A stretch of 6,662 bases of DNA from UBA1181 sp045639525 (GTDB lineage: Bacteria > Bacteroidota > Bacteroidia > Bacteroidales > Paludibacteraceae): the NCBI GenBank assembly GCA_045639525.1, contig JAZUDI010000018.1, forward strand, positions 1 through 6,662. Direction: 5' to 3'. The position numbers and the translations under genes are program-made. Below, one piece after another: positions 1-5,134 of this stretch; the stretch's first letter is position 1, and every line of letters begins with the position of its first letter. Under the pieces are notes generated by a model. That model saw only the letters and a program-made list of their open reading frames with translations, made no database searches and was not told the origin of the DNA.

Positions 1-8
1 TATAAAGT

Positions 9-312
9 ATGAAAAAAGCTAAGATCCAATCTGTTATGCAAACAGAAAAAGCTGGTCTGTTCTCAATCTGTTTTGAAGGCGAAAGTTATTCGGAATTTGA
101 AAAGTTTATTCTTGCATATCAGGATAATGTATCATTGAGTAAGGACCTGCAAATCATTTTGGTGGCACTTAATCGAATGATGGAAAGTACAGGTTTTTTG
201 GAACGGTATTTTAGACCTGAAGGTAAGATGAACGACAATGTATGTGCAAGGAGATGTTACAATTGAGGAGACCACCATTGAAGGAGTAAATGATTTAATA
301 TTTGAGTTATGA
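9..312 (+). pseudogene. RelE/ParE-type toxin gene, internally deleted and frameshifted
   Basis: The first 80 codons read like the N-terminal half of a small Bacteroidales type II toxin (AGLFSICFEGES, then LERYFRPEGKMNDNVCA). After Ala80 the frame runs only into RRCYN and a stop at 264-266. In the next frame, from base 250, the DNA resumes a typical toxin tail (GDVTIEETTIEG... ending in FEL) that stops at 310-312 and overlaps the antitoxin start as ATGA. From memory of the family, intact members have a core of some tens of residues between these two parts (a KLRLYCLR...GNGG-like region), and it is missing here. I infer an out-of-frame internal deletion near 247-252. The expected activity would be ribosome-dependent mRNA cleavage or similar growth inhibition, but the remaining product should be inactive. 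The start at base 9 is the only upstream ATG in view; Met10 is an alternative. The family name is from recognition, not a search. Confidence 0.66.
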
Positions 313-575
313 AAACGATTAAGTCTTCTATTCTGCAGTCAGCCGTGAAGAACATTCCAGAGGATGTTCTTATTCAAGTAAATTTGTCGTTTGAAATAGC
401 CGATAGGATAGCGGATATTTTGGAACGTCAAAGTTTATCTCAGCGGGACTTCGCCAAAAAGATTAAAAGATCAGAAGCTGAAGTTTCCAGATGGTTAAGC
501 GGTACGCATAACTTCACACTGGCTACAATAGCCAAGATCTCTGCGGTTTTGGGTGAACCCATCATAAGAGTGTAG
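309..575 (+). CDS. XRE-family (HigA-like) antitoxin
   Basis: An 88-residue protein with a lambda-repressor-like helix-turn-helix. The recognition unit is LSQRDFAKK (residues 43-51), a turn, then SEAEVSRWLSG (55-65), followed by the conserved NFTLATIAKISAVLG (68-82). This is the usual form of a type II antitoxin that binds its own promoter and neutralises the toxin encoded just upstream. Residues 1-40 probably form the part that contacts the toxin (inference). The start codon overlaps the ancestral toxin stop (ATGA), the normal toxin-first operon layout of HigBA-like pairs, so the gene depended on transcription entering from the left edge. The reading frame is full length with no damage, although the toxin is broken, leaving what looks like an orphan antitoxin. 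It could still act as a small DNA-binding regulator or neutralise a related toxin elsewhere. Confidence 0.82.
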   Translation: MKTIKSSILQSAVKNIPEDVLIQVNLSFEIADRIADILERQSLSQRDFAKKIKRSEAEVSRWLSGTHNFTLATIAKISAVLGEPIIRV

Positions 576-661
576 CACGGTTTCTGACACCAAACATTAG
601 TTATAACGGAAGAAAGTTGAATTTGTGGGTAAGAGGAAGGTGAATTATCTACTCAAAATAA

Positions 662-692
662 TTGTCTAATATAAAAATCTCTCATATTTTTG
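662..692 (+). promoter_or_regulatory. Bacteroidetes-type promoter before the ATPase remnant
   Basis: TTG at 662-664 is followed, 20 bases later, by TATTTTTG at 685-692. This fits the Bacteroidetes primary sigma factor consensus (TTTG/TTG, 19-21 bases, TAnnTTTG). Transcription would begin near base 699 and give a leader of about 64 bases before the ATG at 763. The stretch 576-661, between the antitoxin stop and this promoter, is AT-rich and shows no gene or clear terminator. Confidence 0.5.
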
Positions 693-762
693 CATCAACA
701 ACTTCCGATTTGTGTTGCTTTATACACTTTTCGGAACTTAATGATGTACAATACATATCGCT

Positions 763-846
763 ATGATTATTACACGAGATATATTAGAGACTTTCAAAGA
801 ATGGAAAAATTCCGTAGATAGGAAGCCAATTTTAAGCCAAGTCTGA
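763..846 (+). pseudogene. Remnant of AAA (DUF4143-type) ATPase, N-terminus only
   Basis: The 27 codons contain TRDILETFKEWKNS and then RKPIL. This is the characteristic opening of the Bacteroidales AAA_14/DUF4143 ATP-binding proteins, in which RKPIL or RKPLI is directly followed by LRGARQVGKT-like Walker A residues. Here the reading turns into SQV and a stop at 844-846, so the P-loop and everything after it are absent; intact members are roughly 400 residues long. The upstream promoter is preserved. The break lies at about 830-836, where an unrelated coding-looking stretch begins in another frame. The protein cannot bind ATP. The family assignment rests on a short match and is from memory. 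Confidence 0.55.
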
Positions 847-958
847 TAGCATCAACAACGAGCTCTATAGACTTCAACAGCAAGGAGATATCCCAATGTC
901 TCATGCGGAGACTGGCAGGCCGCTGCGCTTTAAAACGCCGGATAGTAAGATGAAGTAA
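836..958 (+). pseudogene. Unidentified C-terminal coding fragment
   Basis: From 836 an open stretch of 40 codons ends at a TAA at 956-958, with a stop immediately before it in frame (833-835) and no plausible start at its head. The peptide has ordinary protein composition: a helical DSINNELYRLQQQGDIP part followed by a basic tail with GRPLRFKTPDSK. It looks like the tail of a protein joined to the truncated ATPase by a deletion or recombination. The pattern of a short helix, a turn and a basic strand resembles the end of a winged-helix or mobile-element protein, but I do not recognise the family. The opposite strand (794-982) is also open for 62 codons, but its translation is less convincing. 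Confidence 0.3.
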
Positions 959-987
959 ATATAACCCGTTCCGTACCCACATACCGA

Positions 988-1072
988 ATACTACGCGTTT
1001 CGCTCATCTGCCGTAATTATTCCTTGCCCAATGGTTGGCATCTCGCTGCCTGCCGTAGTATATTGCAGATGA
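988..1072. repeat. Interleaved inverted repeats with nested hairpin
   Basis: ATACTACG (988-995) is perfectly complementary to CGTAGTAT (1054-1061), and TCATCTGC (1004-1011) to GCAGATGA (1065-1072). The arms cross, in the order A, B, A', B', so as RNA they would form a pseudoknot or two alternative hairpins. Between them, TGCCCAA (1025-1031) and TTGGCA (1035-1040) can pair around a TGG loop with one bulged C. CTGCCGTA also occurs as a direct repeat (1008-1015 and 1050-1057). No open frame of note covers this stretch. It could be a short palindromic intergenic element, a scar of a mobile element or a structured leader of the zinc-ribbon gene. No target-site duplication is visible. Confidence 0.4.
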
Positions 1073-1106
1073 ATTACTGAAAGTTTAATTTTAACGAGAT
1101 ACCACT

Positions 1107-1253
1107 ATGTTGATACTACAACCTTGTAAATGCCTTAAATGTGGCAAAGTTTACTTCCATTTCTCGGGTGGAATTATTATGAATATCGAGTCGCCGAAAT
1201 GTCCTGATTGTGGATCAAAACTTTTTGTTCCGTGTGGGATGACTAAAAAATAA
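1107..1253 (+). CDS. Small zinc-ribbon protein (48 aa)
   Basis: A complete 48-codon frame encodes a single zinc-ribbon module. CLKC (Cys9, Cys12) with an adjacent CK at residue 7, and CPDC (Cys32, Cys35), are separated by 19 residues that include an aromatic YFHF stretch. A fifth upstream-type cysteine (Cys7) and a late Cys43 could give alternative metal ligands. The two CXXC knuckles with Gly after the second and fourth cysteines (KCGK, DCGS) are typical of structural zinc sites. The start at 1107 has no Shine-Dalgarno sequence, only an AT-rich leader, as usual for this phylum. The gene is followed closely by a tandem repeat and then the Sel1 gene 43 bases downstream, so the two may be co-transcribed. 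Its function is unknown; a nucleic-acid- or protein-binding role is only inference. Confidence 0.6.
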   Translation: MLILQPCKCLKCGKVYFHFSGGIIMNIESPKCPDCGSKLFVPCGMTKK

Positions 1254-1281
1254 TTGATAACCCTGAAAAATAATTGATAAC
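1246..1281. repeat. Tandem 20-bp direct repeat
   Basis: The 16-base word AAAAATAATTGATAAC occurs at 1246-1261 and again at 1266-1281, a period of 20 bases. The first copy spans the stop codon of the zinc-ribbon gene; the second ends 15 bases before the Sel1 start codon. It is either a slippage duplication or a pair of binding sites in the leader of the Sel1 gene. Confidence 0.6.
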
Positions 1282-1296
1282 GATAAATCTACGTTT

Positions 1297-2442
1297 ATGC
1301 TAATAGAGAAGGATATTAATCAACTTATCAAAGATGCGGAGAGTGGCGATGTTGCAGCGCAAATCTATTTGGGCTACCACTATCTCTATGGCTTTAACAT
1401 TCAACGCAACCTCAATAAGTCTTATGAAATCTTCAATCGTTTGGCCGAGGAGGGTTATACCTACGCGGCGGATGCGTTGCGAAACTGTTTCGATGGACCG
1501 GGAGAACTGAAGGATGACTTCGAAACCATCTATGGCGACTTGCGTGAAATTATCGCTGTTTGGGACAACAAAGAACTCCATGAATCTCAAAGTCCGATTC
1601 AAACGCTTCGTCTCCTGAACCACGCTTACTACAACCGTCTATTGGCCGATTCTTTTCTGGATGGTGTGGGTGTCCCAAAAAACGAGGCGCAAGGCTTTGC
1701 TCTCTATGAATACCTGCATGAGAAGCTGGACTCCACCGAGGTGCGTTATGCGATGTGCCTTATTAATGGAACTGGTACGAAGAGAGATGAGAAGAAGGGG
1801 TTCGCATGCCTGAGTAAGATGCATGAGGAGAATCCACGATACGGCCTAGTGAGCTATCACCTCGCTATGTGTCATGTCAATGGCTGGGGTACGGCGGTGG
1901 ATTACACAAAGGCTCTCTCGATGTTCAAGAAATCCGCTAAATCAGGCTACGCAAAGGCAAACTATGACCTTGGCGTCATGTATAGAAGTGGTGAGGGCGT
2001 TGAGGTTGATATGGAGCAGGCCATCAAATATTATCAGAAGGGTTTAGCCGCAGGTGTCGGTTGCTGTGCCACAAACTTGGGCGTCATCTACAACAATGGA
2101 ATCAATGGGGTGCCTCAGGATTTTAAGCTAGCGAAAGAGACTTACAAGAGGGGTGTTCATTTAGGCGACAAGGATAGTATGTTCAATTTGGCGATGATGT
2201 ATTATCAGGGTAGTCTTAGCGATGGTGTGCCCGACTATGATACGGCAGTTCGTTACCTTAAGATGGCGGCTGATTTGGGCGAGCCCGATTCCATCTACCA
2301 TCTGGGCATATGTTATTTGGAAGGAACCGGTGTGGAGAAAGATCCGGAATATGCGACTGATTTAGTTGTTGAGGCGGCACGAAGGGGCCTTCCCGCCGCC
2401 CAGGAAATGTTGAAACAAAACAACATAGATTGGCGTGGTTAG
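1297..2442 (+). CDS. Sel1-repeat (TPR-like) protein
   Basis: This 381-residue protein is made almost wholly of Sel1-like repeats, the alpha-solenoid relatives of tetratricopeptide repeats that act as protein-interaction scaffolds. Recognisable units lie at about residues 18-52, 115-144, 148-175, 184-217, 219-253, 255-290, 292-328 and 330-366. The clearest are residues 219-253, with ANYDLGVMYRSGEGV and QAIKYYQKGLAAG, and 330-366, with IYHLGICYLEGTGVEKD. Residues 62-112 between the first and second units fit the consensus poorly and may be an insert. There is no signal peptide, so a cytoplasmic location is expected. The ATG at 1297 lies directly after an AT-rich repeat and gives a sensible first helix. 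Its partner is not evident from the neighbours: a zinc-ribbon gene precedes it and a convergent FKBP operon follows. Such proteins in Bacteroidales are often singletons in accessory regions. Confidence 0.85.
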   Translation: MLIEKDINQLIKDAESGDVAAQIYLGYHYLYGFNIQRNLNKSYEIFNRLAEEGYTYAADALRNCFDGPGELKDDFETIYGDLREIIAVWDNKELHESQSPIQTLRLLNHAYYNRLLADSFLDGVGVPKNEAQGFALYEYLHEKLDSTEVRYAMCLINGTGTKRDEKKGFACLSKMHEENPRYGLVSYHLAMCHVNGWGTAVDYTKALSMFKKSAKSGYAKANYDLGVMYRSGEGVEVDMEQAIKYYQKGLAAGVGCCATNLGVIYNNGINGVPQDFKLAKETYKRGVHLGDKDSMFNLAMMYYQGSLSDGVPDYDTAVRYLKMAADLGEPDSIYHLGICYLEGTGVEKDPEYATDLVVEAARRGLPAAQEMLKQNNIDWRG

Positions 2443-2447
2443 AAATC

Positions 2448-2483
2448 AATAAGGGCGTATCATCTCTATGGTACGCCCTTATT
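2448..2483. terminator. Hairpin terminator between convergent genes
   Basis: AATAAGGGCGTA (2448-2459) and TACGCCCTTATT (2472-2483) form a perfect 12-bp stem with a 12-base loop. It starts six bases after the Sel1 stop and lies 20 bases beyond the stop of the opposite-strand FKBP lipoprotein gene, so it probably serves both. The arm ends are A/T-rich, but neither strand has a long following T-run, so termination efficiency is uncertain. Confidence 0.72.
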
Positions 2484-2503
2484 GTTATGTGACGTCTGGT
2501 GAA

Positions 2504-3253
2504 TTATCTCTTTCCCTTCGGATTGATTACATTCACCAATTCGATCTTGCACTTCAAAGCGGCGTTGCCCGGTATCACATCTTGGGCGCCCTTTTCGCCG
2601 TATGCCAATTCAGAAGGAATCACCACCTCCCAAACAGATCCCTTAGGCATCTCTTGGAGTATTTGCTTCCATCCCGCAATGGCGATGTCGTTTAAGACCG
2701 CCTTGACTGGCTCGCCTTGTTTGTAGGAGTTGATAAAGGTCTTGCCGTCGAATAGTTTGCCTTCGCAGTGGAGGATGACGGTGTCCTTCAAAGTTGGTTT
2801 AGGGCCGAATCCCTCCTTTTGGATGCGGTACAAAAGTCCGCTCTCCGTCGGAATCACGCCGTATTCATCTTTGTATTTTGCGATGAACTCGTCAGATTTC
2901 ACTTTGTTGATGGCTCTTATCTCCCTCTTTTGTTGATCCATCTTCTCCATCGCCTCATCCGTCAATCGTTGATTGTACTCTTGGATGACATTGAAAGCCT
3001 CCTCTTTGGTCATGAAAAAGGCGCTGGAATCATCTTGAATGGCGAGTTTGAAAGCCTCGAAGAAGGCCTCTTGGTTACCTTTCACTTTCTCAGACTCCAA
3101 CCATTTTTTGTATTGGCTTCCTACCAATAAACCTTGCGCATAGCTGATGGAGTCGGCATTATTCTCTAATTTAAGGGCCTGTTTGTCGCTGCATGAACTC
3201 AGCAACGCTGAGCCTGCTAAAAGCGCGATGCCGGCTTTGAAAATAGTCTTCAT
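2504..3253 (-). CDS. FKBP-type peptidyl-prolyl isomerase lipoprotein, divergent active site
   Basis: A 249-residue envelope lipoprotein. The signal peptide (residues 1-20) ends in the lipobox LSSC with Cys21 as the lipidation site. A helical FKBP_N-type dimerisation and chaperone arm spans about 32-130, and an FKBP_C domain about 155-244. The fold is clear (DTVILHCEGKLFDGKTF, AGWKQILQEMPKG, IPSELAYGEKG, IELVNV). However, positions that line the proline pocket in FKBP12 differ: the Tyr of HYxG is Cys163, the Asp of FDSS is Ile174, and the Phe of LxFxVELL is Cys235. The pocket Trp (195) and the AYG Tyr (218) remain. Isomerase activity is therefore doubtful, and a chaperone or binding role is plausible. 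It is the last gene of the operon, five bases after its periplasmic paralogue. Lack of an Asp at +2 after the Cys is compatible with outer-membrane sorting. Confidence 0.9.
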   Translation of the reverse strand: MKTIFKAGIALLAGSALLSSCSDKQALKLENNADSISYAQGLLVGSQYKKWLESEKVKGNQEAFFEAFKLAIQDDSSAFFMTKEEAFNVIQEYNQRLTDEAMEKMDQQKREIRAINKVKSDEFIAKYKDEYGVIPTESGLLYRIQKEGFGPKPTLKDTVILHCEGKLFDGKTFINSYKQGEPVKAVLNDIAIAGWKQILQEMPKGSVWEVVIPSELAYGEKGAQDVIPGNAALKCKIELVNVINPKGKR

Positions 3254-3258
3254 TGTCG

Positions 3259-4035
3259 TTAATTGGTTCTTTGGTACTGTTGGAATTGATATTTTGATCC
3301 CTTGATCATTTGACGCTCAGGATTGGTCACATCCAAAAGCTCCACTTCGAAGATAAGTGTGGAGAATGGCTTGATTTGCCCTTGACCGCGCTCTCCGTAA
3401 CCGAGGTTGTGCGGAATGTAGAATTTGTATTTTGAACCCACATTCATCAATTGAAGGCCCTCGGTCCACCCTTTGATCACGCCGTTGAGCTCGAATTCGA
3501 TAGGCTCGCCTCTCTTGATGGATGAGTCGAACTCTTCACCGGTCCTAAGTGTTCCCACATAGTGTACCTTCACCTTGCTGTTAGGGGAGTTAGGTCTTGT
3601 GCCATTACCCATCTTCAACACCTCATATTGCAATCCTGATGGTGTCTCCTTGATCTCAGGACGCATCTTGTTTTTCGCAAAGAATGCCTTCTCCTCCTCG
3701 ACACGCTGTTTGTTCTCTAATTCAGCAGCCTTTTGGAGGTTGGTTTGGATGGTTCTGTTGGCATCGTCCATCTTGATGGCGAGATTGGCGGTGTCGTTGT
3801 TCAACACTTTGGACATAGCCTCCAAAAGAAGTGCGTTGTCGTAAGGTTGTCCAGGCATATTGGCCATCGTGCTCTTAATGCTCTTGGCGAATTCAATACC
3901 GATGGCGTAGCTGGTTGAATCCTTGGCGTTGCTTAGAACGGTCGCCTGTGGTTTGGCGTTGGTCTTAGGCTTCGCCTCCGCGGTGAAAGCGGTGGTGGCG
4001 GCGATGAGCGCCGCTGAAAAGATGATTCTCTTCAT
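3259..4035 (-). CDS. Periplasmic FKBP-type peptidyl-prolyl cis-trans isomerase
   Basis: A 258-residue protein with a type I signal peptide (KR, a hydrophobic core, and probable cleavage after AEA at residue 21), so it acts in the periplasm catalysing cis-trans isomerisation of X-Pro bonds during envelope protein folding. An FKBP_N helical arm (about 38-120, containing a charged stretch near 104-117) is followed by a canonical FKBP_C domain (about 153-236). Pocket residues are all present: Tyr159 in VHYVG, Phe169-Asp170 in EFDSS, Val186-Ile187, Trp190 in KGW, Tyr213 in GYG, and Phe229 in LIFEVELL. The layout matches FkpA/Mip-like proteins. A 22-residue basic, Gln-rich tail (GSKYQFQQYQ) follows the domain and is not part of the fold. 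It is the middle gene, 11 bases after the cytoplasmic paralogue and 5 before the lipoprotein one. Confidence 0.94.
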   Translation of the reverse strand: MKRIIFSAALIAATTAFTAEAKPKTNAKPQATVLSNAKDSTSYAIGIEFAKSIKSTMANMPGQPYDNALLLEAMSKVLNNDTANLAIKMDDANRTIQTNLQKAAELENKQRVEEEKAFFAKNKMRPEIKETPSGLQYEVLKMGNGTRPNSPNSKVKVHYVGTLRTGEEFDSSIKRGEPIEFELNGVIKGWTEGLQLMNVGSKYKFYIPHNLGYGERGQGQIKPFSTLIFEVELLDVTNPERQMIKGSKYQFQQYQRTN

Positions 4036-4046
4036 AATGCTTATGA

Positions 4047-4631
4047 TTAGATGATTTGAAGAACTTCAACATCGAAAATCAAGGTGGCGTTTGGACCGAT
4101 GATATCACCTGCGCCGTGTGCGCCGTAGGCAAGGTCGGAAGGGATGTAGAGTCTCCATTTTGAGCCTACAGGCATCAATTGCAAAGCCTCAACCCAACCT
4201 GCGATCACTTGGCCTACCCCAAATGTGGCAGGCTCACCACGGCGGATGGAGCTGTCGAATACCGTTCCGTCGATGAGACGACCCTCGTAATGGCATTTAA
4301 CGGTGTCGGTAGCCTTTGGCTTAGGACCGTTACCCGCAGTCAAGATTTCGTACTGAAGACCGCTGGCAGTGGTGATGATGCCTTCGCGTTTCTTGTTCTC
4401 CGCTAAGAACTTCTCTCCGATCTCCTTGTTTCTTGCGTCAGCCTCTTGTTGCAACTTGTTGAAATATTGGCCGAGGAGCATTTGTGCCTCGTCGATTTCC
4501 ATGCTAGGCTTTCTGCCCTCGATGATGTCCGCGAAGCCCTTTTGAAACTCGCTCAAATTCAAATTGTTGATACCTGTACTCTTTAGGTTGCTGGCCATGC
4601 TGATGCCCAACGCGTAGCTGATTTTATCCAT
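4047..4631 (-). CDS. Cytoplasmic FKBP-type peptidyl-prolyl cis-trans isomerase
   Basis: A 194-residue protein opening directly with MDKISYALGISMASNL, the start of the FKBP_N dimerisation arm seen in FklB-like enzymes, with no signal peptide; it is therefore expected in the cytoplasm. The arm covers about residues 1-85 and FKBP_C about 106-194. All pocket residues are in place: Tyr115 in CHYEG, Phe125-Asp126 in VFDSS, Val142-Ile143, Trp146, Tyr169 in AYG, and Phe186 in LIFDVEVL. It should isomerise prolyl bonds and may also act as a dimeric chaperone. It is the first gene of the three-gene minus-strand operon and shares the 4632-4819 region with a divergent gene. The leader is AT-rich and lacks a Shine-Dalgarno sequence. 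The chosen start is fixed by the conserved N-terminus. Confidence 0.94.
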   Translation of the reverse strand: MDKISYALGISMASNLKSTGINNLNLSEFQKGFADIIEGRKPSMEIDEAQMLLGQYFNKLQQEADARNKEIGEKFLAENKKREGIITTASGLQYEILTAGNGPKPKATDTVKCHYEGRLIDGTVFDSSIRRGEPATFGVGQVIAGWVEALQLMPVGSKWRLYIPSDLAYGAHGAGDIIGPNATLIFDVEVLQII

Positions 4632-4654
4632 TTTTTATTGTCTTATTAATTATT

Positions 4655-4676
4655 CAAAAGTATAAAGACAAAGGTA
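4655..4676 (-). promoter_or_regulatory. Candidate promoter of the FKBP operon (two -7 boxes)
   Basis: On the minus strand two TAnnTTTG boxes occur in tandem: TACCTTTG (4669-4676) and, 14 bases downstream, TACTTTTG (4655-4662). Either would give a short leader of about 15-30 bases before the start codon at 4631. No good TTG/TTTG element is found 19-21 bases upstream of either box, so which one is used, if any, is uncertain. Confidence 0.38.
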
Positions 4677-4729
4677 GAAAAAAAAATGGGCGGGAACCCC
4701 CTTTGTTACATTTTTCTACTCACGATGAA

Positions 4730-4759
4730 TTGGTGATGAAAGATTTTTTAATAAATTTG
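4730..4759 (+). promoter_or_regulatory. Bacteroidetes-type promoter of the GlsB/YeaQ-like gene
   Basis: TTG at 4730-4732 is followed, 19 bases later, by TAAATTTG at 4752-4759, a full match to the Bacteroidetes -33/-7 pattern. Transcription would start near 4766, leaving a leader of about 54 bases before the ATG at 4820. It is divergent from the FKBP operon. Confidence 0.52.
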
Positions 4760-4819
4760 TACTGAATGAAGCAGCGACGTGTATGTTTATTCGAGGACTA
4801 TTAACTTAATATTTATATT

Positions 4820-5071
4820 ATGCTAGGCGTTATTATTTATTTATTGATTGGTGCTGCTGCCGGATTTTTGGGTAGCAAGTTGTTCTCAGGAGCAAGCAAT
4901 GGTTTGTTGGTAAACCTTTTGGTCGGTATCGTTGGTGGTATCATCGGCGGATGGTTGATCGGTGGCTTTATTGAGGGTCTTGTCCCCGTTCCTTATGTAG
5001 GACAAATCATCACCGCGACACTAGGCTCTATCCTTTTGTTGTGGGTAATTTCTTTGCTTAAGAAGAAATAA
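4820..5071 (+). CDS. GlsB/YeaQ/YmgE-family membrane protein (transglycosylase-associated)
   Basis: An 83-residue inner-membrane protein with three glycine-rich hydrophobic segments at about residues 2-19, 29-52 and 60-79, and a KKK C-terminus. The patterns GAAAGFLGSKLF, GIVGGIIGGWLIGG and the closing ITATLGSILLLWVISLLKKK are characteristic of the Transgly_assoc family, and the length is the usual one (about 80 residues). Family members are induced by general stress in several bacteria; despite the name, no transglycosylase activity is established, and the molecular function is unknown. The Lys-rich tail suggests that the C-terminus is cytoplasmic. It stands alone, with its own promoter and a strong terminator. 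The start has an AT-rich leader without a Shine-Dalgarno sequence, and the first hydrophobic segment begins at once, supporting this ATG. Confidence 0.9.
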   Translation: MLGVIIYLLIGAAAGFLGSKLFSGASNGLLVNLLVGIVGGIIGGWLIGGFIEGLVPVPYVGQIITATLGSILLLWVISLLKKK

Positions 5072-5092
5072 TACGAGTTATATCGTAAAACG

Positions 5093-5124
5093 AAAAACGG
5101 AGGCGAAATCGTCTCCGTTTTTTT
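5093..5124 (+). terminator. Rho-independent terminator
   Basis: AAAAACGGAG (5093-5102) pairs with CTCCGTTTTT (5113-5122), and the right arm runs into a T-tract to 5124. The stem starts 22 bases after the GlsB/YeaQ-like stop codon. As the A-tract of the left arm becomes a U-tract on the other strand, it may also terminate the convergent galactanase gene, whose stop is at 5135. Confidence 0.85.
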
Positions 5125-5134
5125 GTTTTGTCGC

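Noticed and set aside
741..821. 26-codon frame starting ATGATGTAC just before the ATPase stub
   Set aside because: It is out of frame with, and overlaps, the recognisable ATPase N-terminus; its Tyr/Arg-rich composition is that of AT-rich non-coding DNA.
794..982. 62-codon open frame on the minus strand
   Set aside because: It overlaps the ATPase remnant and the better-looking plus-strand fragment, has no recognisable motif or promoter, and seems to be a chance frame.
988..1061. Possible miniature transposable element with ATACTACG ends
   Set aside because: The terminal repeats are only 8 bases, no target-site duplication flanks them and no second copy is present in the window, so it is reported only as a repeat structure.
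1246..1281. Possible CRISPR-like or iteron array
   Set aside because: Only two copies with a 4-base gap; no spacers, cas genes or replication protein nearby.
1300..1623. 107-codon minus-strand frame inside the Sel1 gene
   Set aside because: It lies wholly antisense to a clear repeat protein and has no family signature; the same applies to 1639-1824 and 2258-2449.
2768..3130. 120-codon plus-strand frame opposite the FKBP lipoprotein gene
   Set aside because: Antisense shadow of a well-supported coding region, with hydrophobic low-complexity composition. The frames at 2468-2726, 2730-2936, 3575-3918 and 4179-4406 were rejected likewise.
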